Source: Teredinibacter haidensis
GTDB lineage: Bacteria > Pseudomonadota > Gammaproteobacteria > Pseudomonadales > Cellvibrionaceae
Length of the DNA: 64,000 bases
Assembly (NCBI RefSeq): GCF_014211975.1
Contig: NZ_CP060084.1
Location: 1,116,001-1,180,000 of the forward strand
Direction of reading: 5' to 3'
The position numbers were made by a program, and so were the translations under genes. Positions 8,689 to 18,187 of the stretch are shown piece after piece. Each line of letters begins with the position of its first letter. Within the stretch, counting starts at the first letter, position 1. The notes beneath the pieces are model-generated. The model made no database searches, was not told the DNA's origin, and saw only the letters and a program-made list of their open reading frames with translations.

Positions 8689-10209
8689 ATGTGCGGTATT
8701 GTCGGTATTGTGGGCAAGAGTAATGTAAACCTTGGTTTATACGATGCTCTCACCATGCTTCAGCATCGGGGGCAGGACGCCGCAGGGATTATGACGTGCA
8801 ACCAGGGGAAATTTGCTCAACAAAAGGCAGTTGGCCTAGTAAAGGATGTCTTTCGTACCCGGCATATGCAACGTCTGGTGGGAAATATGGGCATCGGGCA
8901 TGTGCGCTACCCTACCGCAGGCAGTTCGGGCCCTGCGTTGGCACAACCATTTTACGTAAACTCTCCTTACGGTATTGCCCTTGCGCATAACGGCAATCTT
9001 ACCAATACGGAAAAATTGCGTGCAGACCTGTTTAATGGCGATCTTCGCCATGTGAATACGGATTCCGATTCCGAAGTTTTATTGAATGTTTTTGCACACG
9101 AACTTCAGTTACAGGGCAAGATACAGCCTGCCGCAGAAGACGTCTTTCGTGCGGTAGAGGGGGTTCACCGTCGAATTCGAGGTGGGTACGCAGTTGTGGG
9201 GATGATAGCCAATTACGGAGTATTTGCATTCCGTGACCCTAACGGTATTCGTCCTCTGGTCTATGGTTATCGTGATACCGACAACGGCCGTGAATATTTA
9301 ATCGCTTCGGAAAGTGTCGCGCTAGACGTTCTCGGGTATACATTAGTACGCGATGTCGCGCCAGGGGAGTGTGTTTACATTACCGTAACGGGAGAACTCT
9401 ATACTCATCAGTGTGTAAAAAAATCGGGTTATGCGCCCTGCATCTTTGAGCATGTGTATTTTGCCCGTCCAGACTCCATTATGGATGGGGTCTCAGTATA
9501 CAAAGCCCGTTTACGTCAAGGTGAAAAACTGGCTGAAAAAATTCTTCGAGAACGCCCAGAGCACGACATTGATGTAGTTATTCCTATCCCAGACAGCAGT
9601 CGCGTCGCAGGGCAGGCTATGGCCCAGACTCTCGGGGTAAAGTTTCGCGAAGGCCTAGTGAAAAATCGTTATATTGGACGCACCTTCATTATGCCCGGCC
9701 AGCAGTTGCGTAGAAAGTCTGTTCGCCAGAAGCTAAACGTTATCGATCTGGAGTTTCGCGATAAGAACGTAATGCTGGTCGACGATTCGATTGTTCGTGG
9801 TACAACCTGTCAACAGATTATTCAAATGGCCAGGGATGCTGGTGCGGCAAAGGTATACTTTGCGTCGGCATCTCCGGCGGTTCAATACCCTAATGTTTAC
9901 GGTATTGATATGCCGACAGCGACAGAGCTAATTGCGCACGGCCGTACGGAGCAGGAGGTGTGTGACGAAATTGGTGCAGACTGGCTGGTGTATCAGGATC
10001 TTGAGGATTTAATTGCGGCTTCCAGAGAGGGGAATCCAGAGATCCCTCACTTTGATTGCTCGGTCTTTGATGGCGAATATATTACCGGTGATGTGGACAG
10101 TGAATACTTCAGTAAATTGGACGAGGCGCGCAACGATAAAGTGAAATCCTCCGGTGAAAGCTTTGCGCAGGGCGATAATGCCATGGTAGGTATTCACAAC
10201 GATCAGTAG
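8689..10209 (+). CDS. purF: Amidophosphoribosyltransferase
   Basis: Commits PRPP to purine synthesis: hydrolyses glutamine at the N-terminal Ntn domain and passes ammonia to PRPP to make phosphoribosylamine. 506 residues. Cys2 (MCGIVGIVG) is the nucleophile exposed after Met removal; HRGQDAAGI and the PRPP-binding loop VMLVDDSIVRGTT are intact. The GIDMP element is present near the C-terminal third. Operon with cvpA and probably metZ (82 bp gap). Confidence 0.98.
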   Translation: MCGIVGIVGKSNVNLGLYDALTMLQHRGQDAAGIMTCNQGKFAQQKAVGLVKDVFRTRHMQRLVGNMGIGHVRYPTAGSSGPALAQPFYVNSPYGIALAHNGNLTNTEKLRADLFNGDLRHVNTDSDSEVLLNVFAHELQLQGKIQPAAEDVFRAVEGVHRRIRGGYAVVGMIANYGVFAFRDPNGIRPLVYGYRDTDNGREYLIASESVALDVLGYTLVRDVAPGECVYITVTGELYTHQCVKKSGYAPCIFEHVYFARPDSIMDGVSVYKARLRQGEKLAEKILRERPEHDIDVVIPIPDSSRVAGQAMAQTLGVKFREGLVKNRYIGRTFIMPGQQLRRKSVRQKLNVIDLEFRDKNVMLVDDSIVRGTTCQQIIQMARDAGAAKVYFASASPAVQYPNVYGIDMPTATELIAHGRTEQEVCDEIGADWLVYQDLEDLIAASREGNPEIPHFDCSVFDGEYITGDVDSEYFSKLDEARNDKVKSSGESFAQGDNAMVGIHNDQ

Positions 10210-10291
10210 CTCCGGCTTACTATTCCATCTCGATACTCGAATTTGGCCCGGTTAATCGTACAGTCGGGTCAATTTTTTGTGAGAAAAGTTT

Positions 10292-11497
10292 ATGACAAAT
10301 ACACCATCGTCTGAGTTTGATTTTTTAGCGGATGCGGATCTGGATACGCTGGCTGTTCGTGCCGGGCAGGTGAGAACCGCCGAAGGTGAACACGGCGAAC
10401 CCATATTCACTACTTCCAGTTATGTTTTCGAGTCTGCAGCTCAGGCTGCTGCTCGCTTTTCGGGCGAAGAGCCGGGAAACGTGTATTCACGCTATACCAA
10501 CCCAACAGTTAGAACCTTCGAGCAGCGTATCGCGGCTCTGGAAGGTGCAGAGGCTGGCGTAGCAACTGCCTCGGGAATGGCTGCAATTTTAAGTACCTGC
10601 ATGGCGTTGCTGTCTGGTGGCGATCATGTGGTGTGTTCGCGCAGCATATTTGGTACGACAACTGTACTGTTTACCAAGTATTTGCAAAAGTTCGGGGTAA
10701 GCGTTGATTTGGTCAATTTGACGGATATTGATCAGTGGCAGTCGGCCATTAACGATAAAACGCGTTTATTATTTGCGGAAACACCCTCAAACCCACTAGG
10801 TGATGTAGCGGATATTGCAGAGCTTGCTAGTCTTGCTCACAATAACCAGAGTTTGCTCGTAATTGATAATTGCTTTTGCACTCCAGCGTTGCAAAGGCCA
10901 TTAGCGTTGGGTGCAGATATTGTTGTTCATTCAGCGACGAAATATCTTGACGGGCAGGGGCGCTGTTTGGGAGGCGCAGTTGTCGGAAAACAGGAACTTA
11001 TGGATGAAGTGCTCGCCTTTATTCGTACTTGTGGCCCAACTATGAGCCCATTCAATGCCTGGGTATTTTTGAAGGGCTTGGAAACTTTGCGTTTAAGAAT
11101 GGATGCCCACTCAGCAAATGCATTGACACTTGCTCGGTGGTTACAGCAGCAGCCAGGGGTTGAAAAAGTGTTTTACGGAGGCTTGCCCGAGCACCCGGGG
11201 CACGAATTGGCAAAAAAACAGCAGACGGCATTTGGCGGGGTTTTGTCATTCAAAGTGAAAGGTGGCCGCAAAGAGGCGTGGCAAGTGATTGATGCTACCC
11301 GCATCATGTCTTTAACCGCAAATCTTGGAGATGCTAAAACGACGATTGTGCATCCGGCGACGACTACCCATGGACGTTTGTCCGATGACGATAAGGCCTC
11401 TGTGGGCATTACTGAAAACCTGATTCGCGTTGCTGTAGGGCTGGAATCTATCGAAGATCTGAAAAAAGATCTCGATAGAGGCCTCAGTTCTCTATAG
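10292..11497 (+). CDS. metZ: O-succinylhomoserine sulfhydrylase
   Basis: PLP enzyme of methionine synthesis that converts O-succinylhomoserine plus sulfide directly to homocysteine, bypassing cystathionine. 401 residues of the Cys/Met-metabolism gamma-family. The PLP lysine lies in HSATKYLDGQGR; the substrate and phosphate sites YSRYTNPT and ASGMAAI are present. The purF-metZ adjacency is characteristic of Pseudomonas and relatives, and supports this call over MetB or MetC. Confidence 0.94.
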   Translation: MTNTPSSEFDFLADADLDTLAVRAGQVRTAEGEHGEPIFTTSSYVFESAAQAAARFSGEEPGNVYSRYTNPTVRTFEQRIAALEGAEAGVATASGMAAILSTCMALLSGGDHVVCSRSIFGTTTVLFTKYLQKFGVSVDLVNLTDIDQWQSAINDKTRLLFAETPSNPLGDVADIAELASLAHNNQSLLVIDNCFCTPALQRPLALGADIVVHSATKYLDGQGRCLGGAVVGKQELMDEVLAFIRTCGPTMSPFNAWVFLKGLETLRLRMDAHSANALTLARWLQQQPGVEKVFYGGLPEHPGHELAKKQQTAFGGVLSFKVKGGRKEAWQVIDATRIMSLTANLGDAKTTIVHPATTTHGRLSDDDKASVGITENLIRVAVGLESIEDLKKDLDRGLSSL

Positions 11498-11511
11498 CTC
11501 CATAGCCGGTT

Positions 11512-12498
11512 ATGAGTGCTTCTCTAGAGCCTGAAGTCCGTTGTTTAAACAATCGTTTCTCCTGGCGTTTGTTTTTGGGTTTTTTTCTTTTACTGGTGGT
11601 GATTGGGCTCAATAGTTGGCTGCTCTTTTACTACAAACTACCCGGCAAGAATTTTTTCTGGTCAGCCCTACATAACTCCGGACATGATCTGGTGTTTTTG
11701 GGCTTAGCGTTTTTACTTTCTCTTATCCTCCATTATTTCGTCGTTAATCGAAAATTGACCAGGGCAGCTGCGTATTCCTTGGTGCTAAGCCTAGTATTTG
11801 GAGCTGCTGTCGAATTGCTTCAGGCTCAAGTGGGGCGGGAAGCAAGCTGGGATGATTTCCGGTTAGACGCTGCGGGTTCGCTGGCCGGCGTATGTGTATA
11901 TCTCGCTATTTACTGGTGCCACTGGCGACGTTATGTCGCTATAGTTTTATGTATCCTATTGTTGGGCATCAGTCTGATAGAACCAATTAAGTGGCGTTTG
12001 GCGGAGGAATACCGAGAGGATGCATTCCCTGTTTTGGCGGATTTTGATAATGACTGGTTGAATCTATATGTTCGTCCGGCCTACCAAGCTAGTTTGTCGT
12101 TTGTTGCTGCACCAGCCAAGTGGAAGGGCAATAACACCGTTGTTGCAAAGCTTGCCCTAAGACCGGCCCCCTGGCCTGGCTTGCACTTAGCGGAAGTGGA
12201 GAGGGATTGGCGTGGCTATAAGACCTTTTCATTTGAGGTGTTTAATCCGCAATCAGAACCGGTAAAGCTGGTAACACGCGTCCATGATCGCTCCCATAAC
12301 AATAAACACAACGACCGCTTCAATCGTACTTATACGCTGGCACCTGGGTACCAGAAAATAGAGATTCCTATCGCAAAAATAATGTCGGCACCCAAAGGGC
12401 GAGATATGCGTATGGATCGCGTTAGAGCGGTAATGTTCTATTCTTATAAATTGCAGGAAGAGCAAATACTGTATTTTGATAACATTCGATTGTTCTAG
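11512..12498 (+). CDS. VanZ-like membrane protein with C-terminal beta-sandwich-like domain
   Basis: 328 residues. The N-terminal half has four or five hydrophobic helices and the VanZ signature (HDLVFLGLAFLLSL ... VELLQ ... SWDDFRLDAAGSLAG). After a last helix ending near residue 150 the remaining ~170 residues are predicted extracytoplasmic and beta-rich (FDNDWLNLYVRP ... ILYFDNIRLF), resembling the carbohydrate-binding-like jelly-roll domains that end in a YFDNIRL strand. Substrate unknown. It begins 14 bp after metZ and is followed by moxR-DUF58-tgpA, with 51 bp between. Confidence 0.72.
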   Translation: MSASLEPEVRCLNNRFSWRLFLGFFLLLVVIGLNSWLLFYYKLPGKNFFWSALHNSGHDLVFLGLAFLLSLILHYFVVNRKLTRAAAYSLVLSLVFGAAVELLQAQVGREASWDDFRLDAAGSLAGVCVYLAIYWCHWRRYVAIVLCILLLGISLIEPIKWRLAEEYREDAFPVLADFDNDWLNLYVRPAYQASLSFVAAPAKWKGNNTVVAKLALRPAPWPGLHLAEVERDWRGYKTFSFEVFNPQSEPVKLVTRVHDRSHNNKHNDRFNRTYTLAPGYQKIEIPIAKIMSAPKGRDMRMDRVRAVMFYSYKLQEEQILYFDNIRLF

Positions 12499-12549
12499 TT
12501 TCCTCTCTATACCCTGACATGAAGTAGTCGCCAAAAAGGCAGAAAATTA

Positions 12550-13488
12550 ATGAACCCATTAATTAATAAAGTAATTGATAGCGTTGGTCTTATTTTGTTG
12601 GGAAAGGAGAAACAGGTAAAGTTGGCGGTAACCTGCTTGTTTGCCAGGGGACATTTGTTAATTGAAGATCTGCCGGGGATGGGGAAAACCACGCTCGCAC
12701 AGTGTTTGGCGCGGGTGTTGGGCCTGGAATATGTACGAGTGCAGTTTACCAGCGACCTGTTGCCAGCGGATATCCTGGGCGCCGCAGTGTTTAATCGGGA
12801 AACATCCGAGTTTCGTTTTATAAAAGGCCCGGTTTTTACTCAAGTGCTGTTAGCGGACGAAATTAACCGCACCACGCCGAAAACGCAAAGTGCTTTATTG
12901 GAAGCGATGGAAGAAAGGCAGGTAACGATTGATGGGGAGACGCGACCTTTACCGGAACCCTTTTTTGTTATTGCCACGCAAAACCCCTTAACTCAGGCGG
13001 GTACTTATCCGCTGCCGGAATCGCAGTTGGATCGCTTTCTCATGCGTATCTCGCTGGGCTACCCCAACAGAGCAACAGAGCAGAAATTGTTTAAAGGTAT
13101 CGACCCTCGTCAGAAGTTACCAACGATTGAGCCTGTTATCGATCTGAATAAACTGACACAAATTCAAGCCTTGGTTGATGAAGTTAAAGCAACGGATCAA
13201 CTGCTTGATTACCTCCAGCGTCTGGTCGATTTTACACGTGATGATGAGAGTTTTAGCTACGGCCTTTCGCCCAGAGGCGCTATGGCTTGGTTAAAGGCGG
13301 CAAAAGCCTGGGCTTTAATTGAGGGGCGTGAACATTTATTACCGGATGATTTGCAGGTTGTGATGCCCTCGGTGGTTGGGCACAGGGTAAGGGGCGTTCA
13401 TTCGCATACCACCAGCGGTAAAGCGGACTCTGGTCGCTCGCTGGTGGATCATCTACTCAGCAGTGTTGATGTTTTACCATCGTCCTAG
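12550..13488 (+). CDS. MoxR-family AAA+ ATPase
   Basis: Cytoplasmic AAA+ chaperone of the MoxR class, generally acting on a partner encoded beside it (vWA or DUF58 protein). 312 residues with Walker A LPGMGKTTLA near residue 40, Walker B VLLADEINRTTPKTQSALLEAMEE, and sensor 1 FVIATQNPLTQAGTYPLPESQLDRF. It forms a tight set with the DUF58 gene (9 bp later) and the transglutaminase gene. Confidence 0.93.
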   Translation: MNPLINKVIDSVGLILLGKEKQVKLAVTCLFARGHLLIEDLPGMGKTTLAQCLARVLGLEYVRVQFTSDLLPADILGAAVFNRETSEFRFIKGPVFTQVLLADEINRTTPKTQSALLEAMEERQVTIDGETRPLPEPFFVIATQNPLTQAGTYPLPESQLDRFLMRISLGYPNRATEQKLFKGIDPRQKLPTIEPVIDLNKLTQIQALVDEVKATDQLLDYLQRLVDFTRDDESFSYGLSPRGAMAWLKAAKAWALIEGREHLLPDDLQVVMPSVVGHRVRGVHSHTTSGKADSGRSLVDHLLSSVDVLPSS

Positions 13489-13497
13489 GGCGGCCAT

Positions 13498-14463
13498 ATG
13501 AACAACCGTATGACGGAGGTTTTTAGAGAGCGCATTTTTATGTGGGTTGATCGTAAAAACCGTCCTTCTAACGGCCACCACCTTACCCGAAAAAACCTTT
13601 TTATTTTCCCTTCAGTAAGCGGTTTTTTCCTGGTAATGGTCATTGCGGTTTTATGGCTTCTGGGAACCAATTATCAAAACAACCTGATCCTCGCGCTGGC
13701 CTTCTTGCTTACCAGTATTTTTGTGGTGTGTATCCTCCATACTCACAGAAATCTATCGGACATTCGTATTGAATATGCGGGATCAACGCCTACCTTTGCT
13801 GGCGACGAGGTCGAATTTATTTTTGTGCTTAATACCCGGCTCAAAAAAACTGTCGAAAACTTGGAGGTTGGCTGGCAAGGTGGATATGATCGCGTGGTTA
13901 ATATTGATATTGTTGGTGGTGATGCTTTAAAAGTGAAAATTCCTCAGCCCGCAACTCTCCGAGGTTGGCAATCACCTGGGCGGTTACTGATTCAGAGCTA
14001 TTTTCCCTTGGGGATTTTACGTTGCTGGACATGGTTGAGCTGGGATGTTCGCGCGTTAATATATCCAGAGCCTGTGGCCTCTCCAATACCTGCCATGAGC
14101 CAGGTGGATGCTGACGGCGACGGCCTACACCCCATTCCCGGAGGCGAGGATTACAGTGGCGTTCGTCACTACCGAGCGGGAGATTCACTCAAGCATATAG
14201 CCTGGAAAGCGTACGCACAGGGAAAAGGATTATATTCCAAAGAGTTTAGCCAGAATACATCCAAGGAACTGTGGCTGGATTTTTATGAAGTGCCCGTCAG
14301 CGGGATAGAAGCAAAATTATCGGCACTGTGTTATTGGGCTTTGCAACTGAGCCAGAACGATGAAGATTTCGGCCTAAAAATACCCGGTAAAACGATTGCC
14401 CCAGGACGGGGAGAAAATCATCGCAGGCAGGTGTTGGAAGCTCTGGCGATGTGCGAGTCCTAG
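13498..14463 (+). CDS. DUF58 membrane-anchored protein
   Basis: 321 residues with two adjacent N-terminal membrane helices (about residues 36-80) and a C-terminal DUF58 core marked by YSGVRHYRAGDSLKHIAWKA, the family's most conserved stretch. Function is not established; the consistent neighbourhood (MoxR ATPase upstream, TgpA transglutaminase downstream) suggests a substrate or adaptor of the ATPase in an envelope-associated complex. The next gene starts 4 bp downstream. Confidence 0.88.
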   Translation: MNNRMTEVFRERIFMWVDRKNRPSNGHHLTRKNLFIFPSVSGFFLVMVIAVLWLLGTNYQNNLILALAFLLTSIFVVCILHTHRNLSDIRIEYAGSTPTFAGDEVEFIFVLNTRLKKTVENLEVGWQGGYDRVVNIDIVGGDALKVKIPQPATLRGWQSPGRLLIQSYFPLGILRCWTWLSWDVRALIYPEPVASPIPAMSQVDADGDGLHPIPGGEDYSGVRHYRAGDSLKHIAWKAYAQGKGLYSKEFSQNTSKELWLDFYEVPVSGIEAKLSALCYWALQLSQNDEDFGLKIPGKTIAPGRGENHRRQVLEALAMCES

Positions 14464-14467
14464 ACAT

Positions 14468-16576
14468 ATGGAAAATAGCAAACGCCAGGAACGTCCCGTT
14501 GCATACAGTGGTGATACCGCGGGTACCTTTGCCAGTAATCATGTTAGTCGCAGCACTCTTACTTGGATTTTTATTGCTCAGGGCTTTGTGATCCTGCCGT
14601 TGTTCTTGTTTTTACCGCATTGGTTAGCTGTTATTTGGTTTTTATCGGTTATTGTGCGTGTCCAGGTTTTTCGCGGTGTGTGGCCATTTCCCGGTAATAT
14701 TCTGAAGGTGTGTATCGGTTTCGCGGGCGTTGTCGGCCTGTATTGGAGTTATGGGGGGAGAGTTAGCGTTGAACCCATGATTGCCTTCCTGTTGTTGTCT
14801 TTTGTTTTAAAGCTGATTGAGGTCAGGAACAGAAAGGATGTATTGATTGTCCTCTATATCGGTTTTGTCGCGACTGCGGCGCAATTACTGTTATCCCAAA
14901 ACTTTTGGATGAGTTTGTACAGTGTTTTGAGTTGTGGCATTTTACTTGCCGCATTGCAATCAGTTTTCCAGCACCGAAAAATAAGCATTACCCAACAGTT
15001 GTTTAACGGAAGTTCGCTGTTACTGCAAAGTCTTCCCGTAATGCTGATTTTATTTTTAATTATGCCTCGGCTGGGCCAACTTTGGGCGGTGCCTTCTTTA
15101 TCTTCGGTGGCTAAAACCGGATTTAGCGATACGATGTCACCGGGCGATTTCAGTCGTTTGATTCAATCGAATGAAATCGTTTTTCGGGCAACATTTAGCA
15201 ATGACAATATTCCTACGCCGCGGCAGCGATACTGGCGAGGATTAGTGTTGGACGAGTTTGATGGAGTTCGCTGGAAACGCTTTGGTTCGAGTTGGTCTTC
15301 GGTTTCAAGTGGCGCAGTGGAGTCGTCCAACCCTCATCCAAAGTGGCGTTTATCTGGCGTAGGGGAAAAAGGAAATAAAAGGCCTCTCGATCAAGCCCGT
15401 GAGTCTCAAGTGCTGTTTGAGTACGGCGTATTACTTGAGCCTCATTATTACCCCTGGCTGTTTTCCTTGATGGCCCCGTTGGAGGCCCATTCCGCCACTG
15501 CAACGACAGTGTTTAACGAGCAGGGGCTTTTGGTGAGCGGCTCACCCGTTACAGAAAGAAGCTACTACGATGTCGTTTCTCTACAGAATTACTTTTACGG
15601 GCCTTCAGAACGCTCCTCCAGAGAGTTGATCCGTTATACGGAGTTACCAACGACAAGTAACCCGCGCGCACGGCAGTTGGCCGAAAGCTGGCTTATTGAG
15701 GGGCTTAGTCCCCGGGAAATAGTGGCAAAAGCTCAGGATCTGTTTCGGTCAAGTTTTACTTATACCTTACAGCCACCCTTGCTGGGTTTTAACCCTGTGG
15801 ATGATTTCCTATTTCATACACAACGGGGGTTTTGCGAACACTTTTCGTCCAGTTTTGTCTTTCTAATGCGCGCGGCGGGCATTCCAGCCCGCGTTGTTGT
15901 GGGTTACCAGGGGGGAGAATACAAAGAAGACGGGCGTTATATTGTGGTGCGGCAATCCGATGCCCATGCATGGTCTGAAGTGTGGCTCGAAGAGAGCGGC
16001 TGGACTCGTGTCGACCCCACTGCGGCAGTGTCCCCATTGCGTATTGAGCGTGCTCTGCACGAGGTTGTCGATAGTGGAGAGGCTTCGTTGGTGGGAGGGG
16101 CGCTTTTTCGAGTAGAGGCTTTAGCATGGCTGACTCTGGCGAAAAACAGGATGGAGGAGTTGGAGTATCTGTGGCAAACGCGAGTGCTTTCTTATAACGA
16201 TGATGTGCAGAATGGCGTTTTTAAGCGCCTTTTGGGTGGATCAGACCCCTGGCGTTTGGCGGTGTTTTTTGTCGGTGGAGTAGGGGGCTTGTTACTACTG
16301 TATTTTCTCATTAACCAGTTTTCGTTTCCGCGAAAGTCACCCTCTGTCGAGCTGAGCTTGCTACTCAGAGTATTCAGGCAGTTGGAACGGCAAGGTTACC
16401 CTCGAGGGGTGGGGGAGACACCCCGTGCCTATGCCCGCCGGGTTGGGCACGCGCTACCTCAGTTGAAGATCCCCCTAGAGCAGGTCGTGCGTATCTATTA
16501 CGAAATTACCTATAAAAATCGCACCGATTTAGCGCCCCAGTATCGATCACTGTGTAAAAATATGCACCGTCGTTGA
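14468..16576 (+). CDS. tgpA: TgpA-type membrane transglutaminase-like protein
   Basis: 702 residues. About six N-terminal membrane helices, then a periplasmic transglutaminase-like core with the Cys-His-Asp triad in RGFCEHFSSSF, SDAHAWSEVW and WTRVDPTAA, one more helix (about residues 590-615) and a short cytoplasmic DUF4129-like tail. The Pseudomonas aeruginosa homologue TgpA is essential and periplasmic. I start at the ATG at 14468 because the 72 bp upstream of it in frame are the coding end of the DUF58 gene. Confidence 0.88.
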   Translation: MENSKRQERPVAYSGDTAGTFASNHVSRSTLTWIFIAQGFVILPLFLFLPHWLAVIWFLSVIVRVQVFRGVWPFPGNILKVCIGFAGVVGLYWSYGGRVSVEPMIAFLLLSFVLKLIEVRNRKDVLIVLYIGFVATAAQLLLSQNFWMSLYSVLSCGILLAALQSVFQHRKISITQQLFNGSSLLLQSLPVMLILFLIMPRLGQLWAVPSLSSVAKTGFSDTMSPGDFSRLIQSNEIVFRATFSNDNIPTPRQRYWRGLVLDEFDGVRWKRFGSSWSSVSSGAVESSNPHPKWRLSGVGEKGNKRPLDQARESQVLFEYGVLLEPHYYPWLFSLMAPLEAHSATATTVFNEQGLLVSGSPVTERSYYDVVSLQNYFYGPSERSSRELIRYTELPTTSNPRARQLAESWLIEGLSPREIVAKAQDLFRSSFTYTLQPPLLGFNPVDDFLFHTQRGFCEHFSSSFVFLMRAAGIPARVVVGYQGGEYKEDGRYIVVRQSDAHAWSEVWLEESGWTRVDPTAAVSPLRIERALHEVVDSGEASLVGGALFRVEALAWLTLAKNRMEELEYLWQTRVLSYNDDVQNGVFKRLLGGSDPWRLAVFFVGGVGGLLLLYFLINQFSFPRKSPSVELSLLLRVFRQLERQGYPRGVGETPRAYARRVGHALPQLKIPLEQVVRIYYEITYKNRTDLAPQYRSLCKNMHRR

Positions 16577-16831
16577 GCGCTTAGCATATTCAGCGTGCCG
16601 GCCTTTTGTCCTGGAGCAACTCGAGTTGTCGTGAATGTTACAAAATGATGTTGCTGTGGTAAGGTTTGCGCCCTGTGGCAGTAGGCTAATTTGGTGCAAA
16701 ACCGGATTTATTGTAATGACGACTACAATCACAATCATAGTACGAGACTATCAAAATCTTTATCAGGAATGGTTTGTGTGGCAGATACCAGATATCCCTT
16801 CCGAGAAAAAACTGACCTTTAGGAGCAATAG
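16577..16831 (+). other. Intergenic region upstream of amt
   Basis: 255 bp without a convincing gene. It contains a perfect 12-bp palindrome CAACTCGAGTTG at 16617-16628. I looked for a sigma-54 promoter (GG-N10-GC with flanking consensus), which often drives amt genes, and found only weak matches. The amt ribosome-binding site is TTTAGGAG at 16818-16825. Confidence 0.4.
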
Positions 16832-18124
16832 ATGAAAGCTTGTCTTCGCGCACTCTGCATGTTTGGCCTAGTGCTGCCAGCAGTGGCTTCTGCCGATGAT
16901 TTAAACGGTGCAAATACCGCTTGGATACTGACGTCCACAGCACTGGTATTGTTTATGACCCTTCCCGGGTTATCCCTGTTTTATGGTGGCCTGGTTCGCA
17001 CCAAGAACGTACTCTCTATTTTAATGCAGTGTTTTGCGATCGCTTGTATGGCTTCTATCGTTTGGCTGGTTTTGGGTTATTCACTTGCGTTTGGCGAGGG
17101 CAACCTAGTTATTGGCGACCTGAGCAATGCCTTCTTTAAAGTGATGAGTAAAGACAGTTTAAGTGGCGATATTCCCGAGCCTCTGTTTGCCATGTTTCAA
17201 ATGACTTTTGTTATTATTACGCCGGCTCTGATCGTGGGCGCCTTCGCAGAGCGAATGAAATTTTCTGCCGTTATGATCTTCAGCTTCTTCTGGATTTTGC
17301 TGGTATATGCGCCTGTTTGTCACTGGGTGTGGGGCGGTGGTTGGCTGGCCGAAAAAGGCCTGCTCGACTTTGCCGGTGGTACCGTTGTTCATATTACTGC
17401 CGGTGTTGCCGCATTAGTAGTTGCTCTGATGATAGGCAACCGCAAAGGCTTCCCCGATACGGCTATGCCGCCACATAATATGACCATGACGGTGACTGGT
17501 GCCGGCATGTTGTGGGTCGGCTGGTTCGGTTTTAATGCAGGTAGCGCCTTGGCGGCTAACGGCGATGCAGCGATGGCAATGTTGGTGACTCATATTTCTG
17601 CCGCAGCCGGCTCTCTTGCGTGGATGACGATGGAGTGGTCCAAGTTCGGTAAACCAAGCGTATTGGGTATTGTTACGGGTATGGTTGCGGGCTTAGGTAC
17701 CATTACACCCGCTTCTGGTTTTGTTGGACCTATGGGCGCGCTGGTTATCGGTTTAACCGCTGGCGTGGTCTGTTTCTATGCTACTCAGCTGATCAAGCGC
17801 AAGCTGAAGATTGATGATTCTCTGGATGTTTTCCCCGTGCATGGTGTCGGCGGTATCCTGGGCACGCTGGCGGCAGGTATTTTCTGTTCGACAGAGTTGG
17901 GCGTGTTCTCCGGTTATGGCTTTGGCGGTGAAAACGAGACTATCGGCCAGCAGTTTGGTGTTCAAGTTCTAGGTGTTCTTGCTACGGCGGCTTATACTGC
18001 TTTTGTAACTTTTATTCTTGTTAAAATCACCGGGCTGCTGACTAGCGGCATACGTGTTGAGCATGATGAAGAAACCCAAGGGCTGGATCTGGTACTTCAC
18101 GAAGAGACAGGTTATAAGTACTAA
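16832..18124 (+). CDS. amt: Ammonium transporter
   Basis: Trimeric Amt/MEP channel that imports ammonium across the inner membrane. 430 residues: cleavable N-terminal signal (cut expected after ASA near residue 22) and eleven hydrophobic helices. The twin pore histidines are in GGTVVHITAG and VFPVHGVGG, and the external aromatic gate lies in the FQMTFVIITPALIVGAFAERMKF region. A PII gene (glnK), usually just upstream, is not in this window. A terminator follows at 18147. Confidence 0.96.
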   Translation: MKACLRALCMFGLVLPAVASADDLNGANTAWILTSTALVLFMTLPGLSLFYGGLVRTKNVLSILMQCFAIACMASIVWLVLGYSLAFGEGNLVIGDLSNAFFKVMSKDSLSGDIPEPLFAMFQMTFVIITPALIVGAFAERMKFSAVMIFSFFWILLVYAPVCHWVWGGGWLAEKGLLDFAGGTVVHITAGVAALVVALMIGNRKGFPDTAMPPHNMTMTVTGAGMLWVGWFGFNAGSALAANGDAAMAMLVTHISAAAGSLAWMTMEWSKFGKPSVLGIVTGMVAGLGTITPASGFVGPMGALVIGLTAGVVCFYATQLIKRKLKIDDSLDVFPVHGVGGILGTLAAGIFCSTELGVFSGYGFGGENETIGQQFGVQVLGVLATAAYTAFVTFILVKITGLLTSGIRVEHDEETQGLDLVLHEETGYKY

Positions 18125-18146
18125 ACACCGGGTTTACTCGTCCTCT

Positions 18147-18178
18147 AAAAAGAGCCACCTACACAGGTGGTTCTTTCG
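18147..18178 (+). terminator. Rho-independent terminator after amt
   Basis: GAGCCACCT and AGGTGGTTC pair around a 4-base ACAC loop and are followed by a short T-rich TTTCG stretch. It lies 23 bp past the amt stop and immediately before the MFS gene. Confidence 0.75.
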
Positions 18179-18187
18179 TTTTAAGAT

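Noticed and set aside
16577..16831. Sigma-54 promoter for amt
   Set aside because: The best GG-N10-GC match (TGGTAAGGTTTGCGC region) lacks the TTGC side consensus; not reportable.
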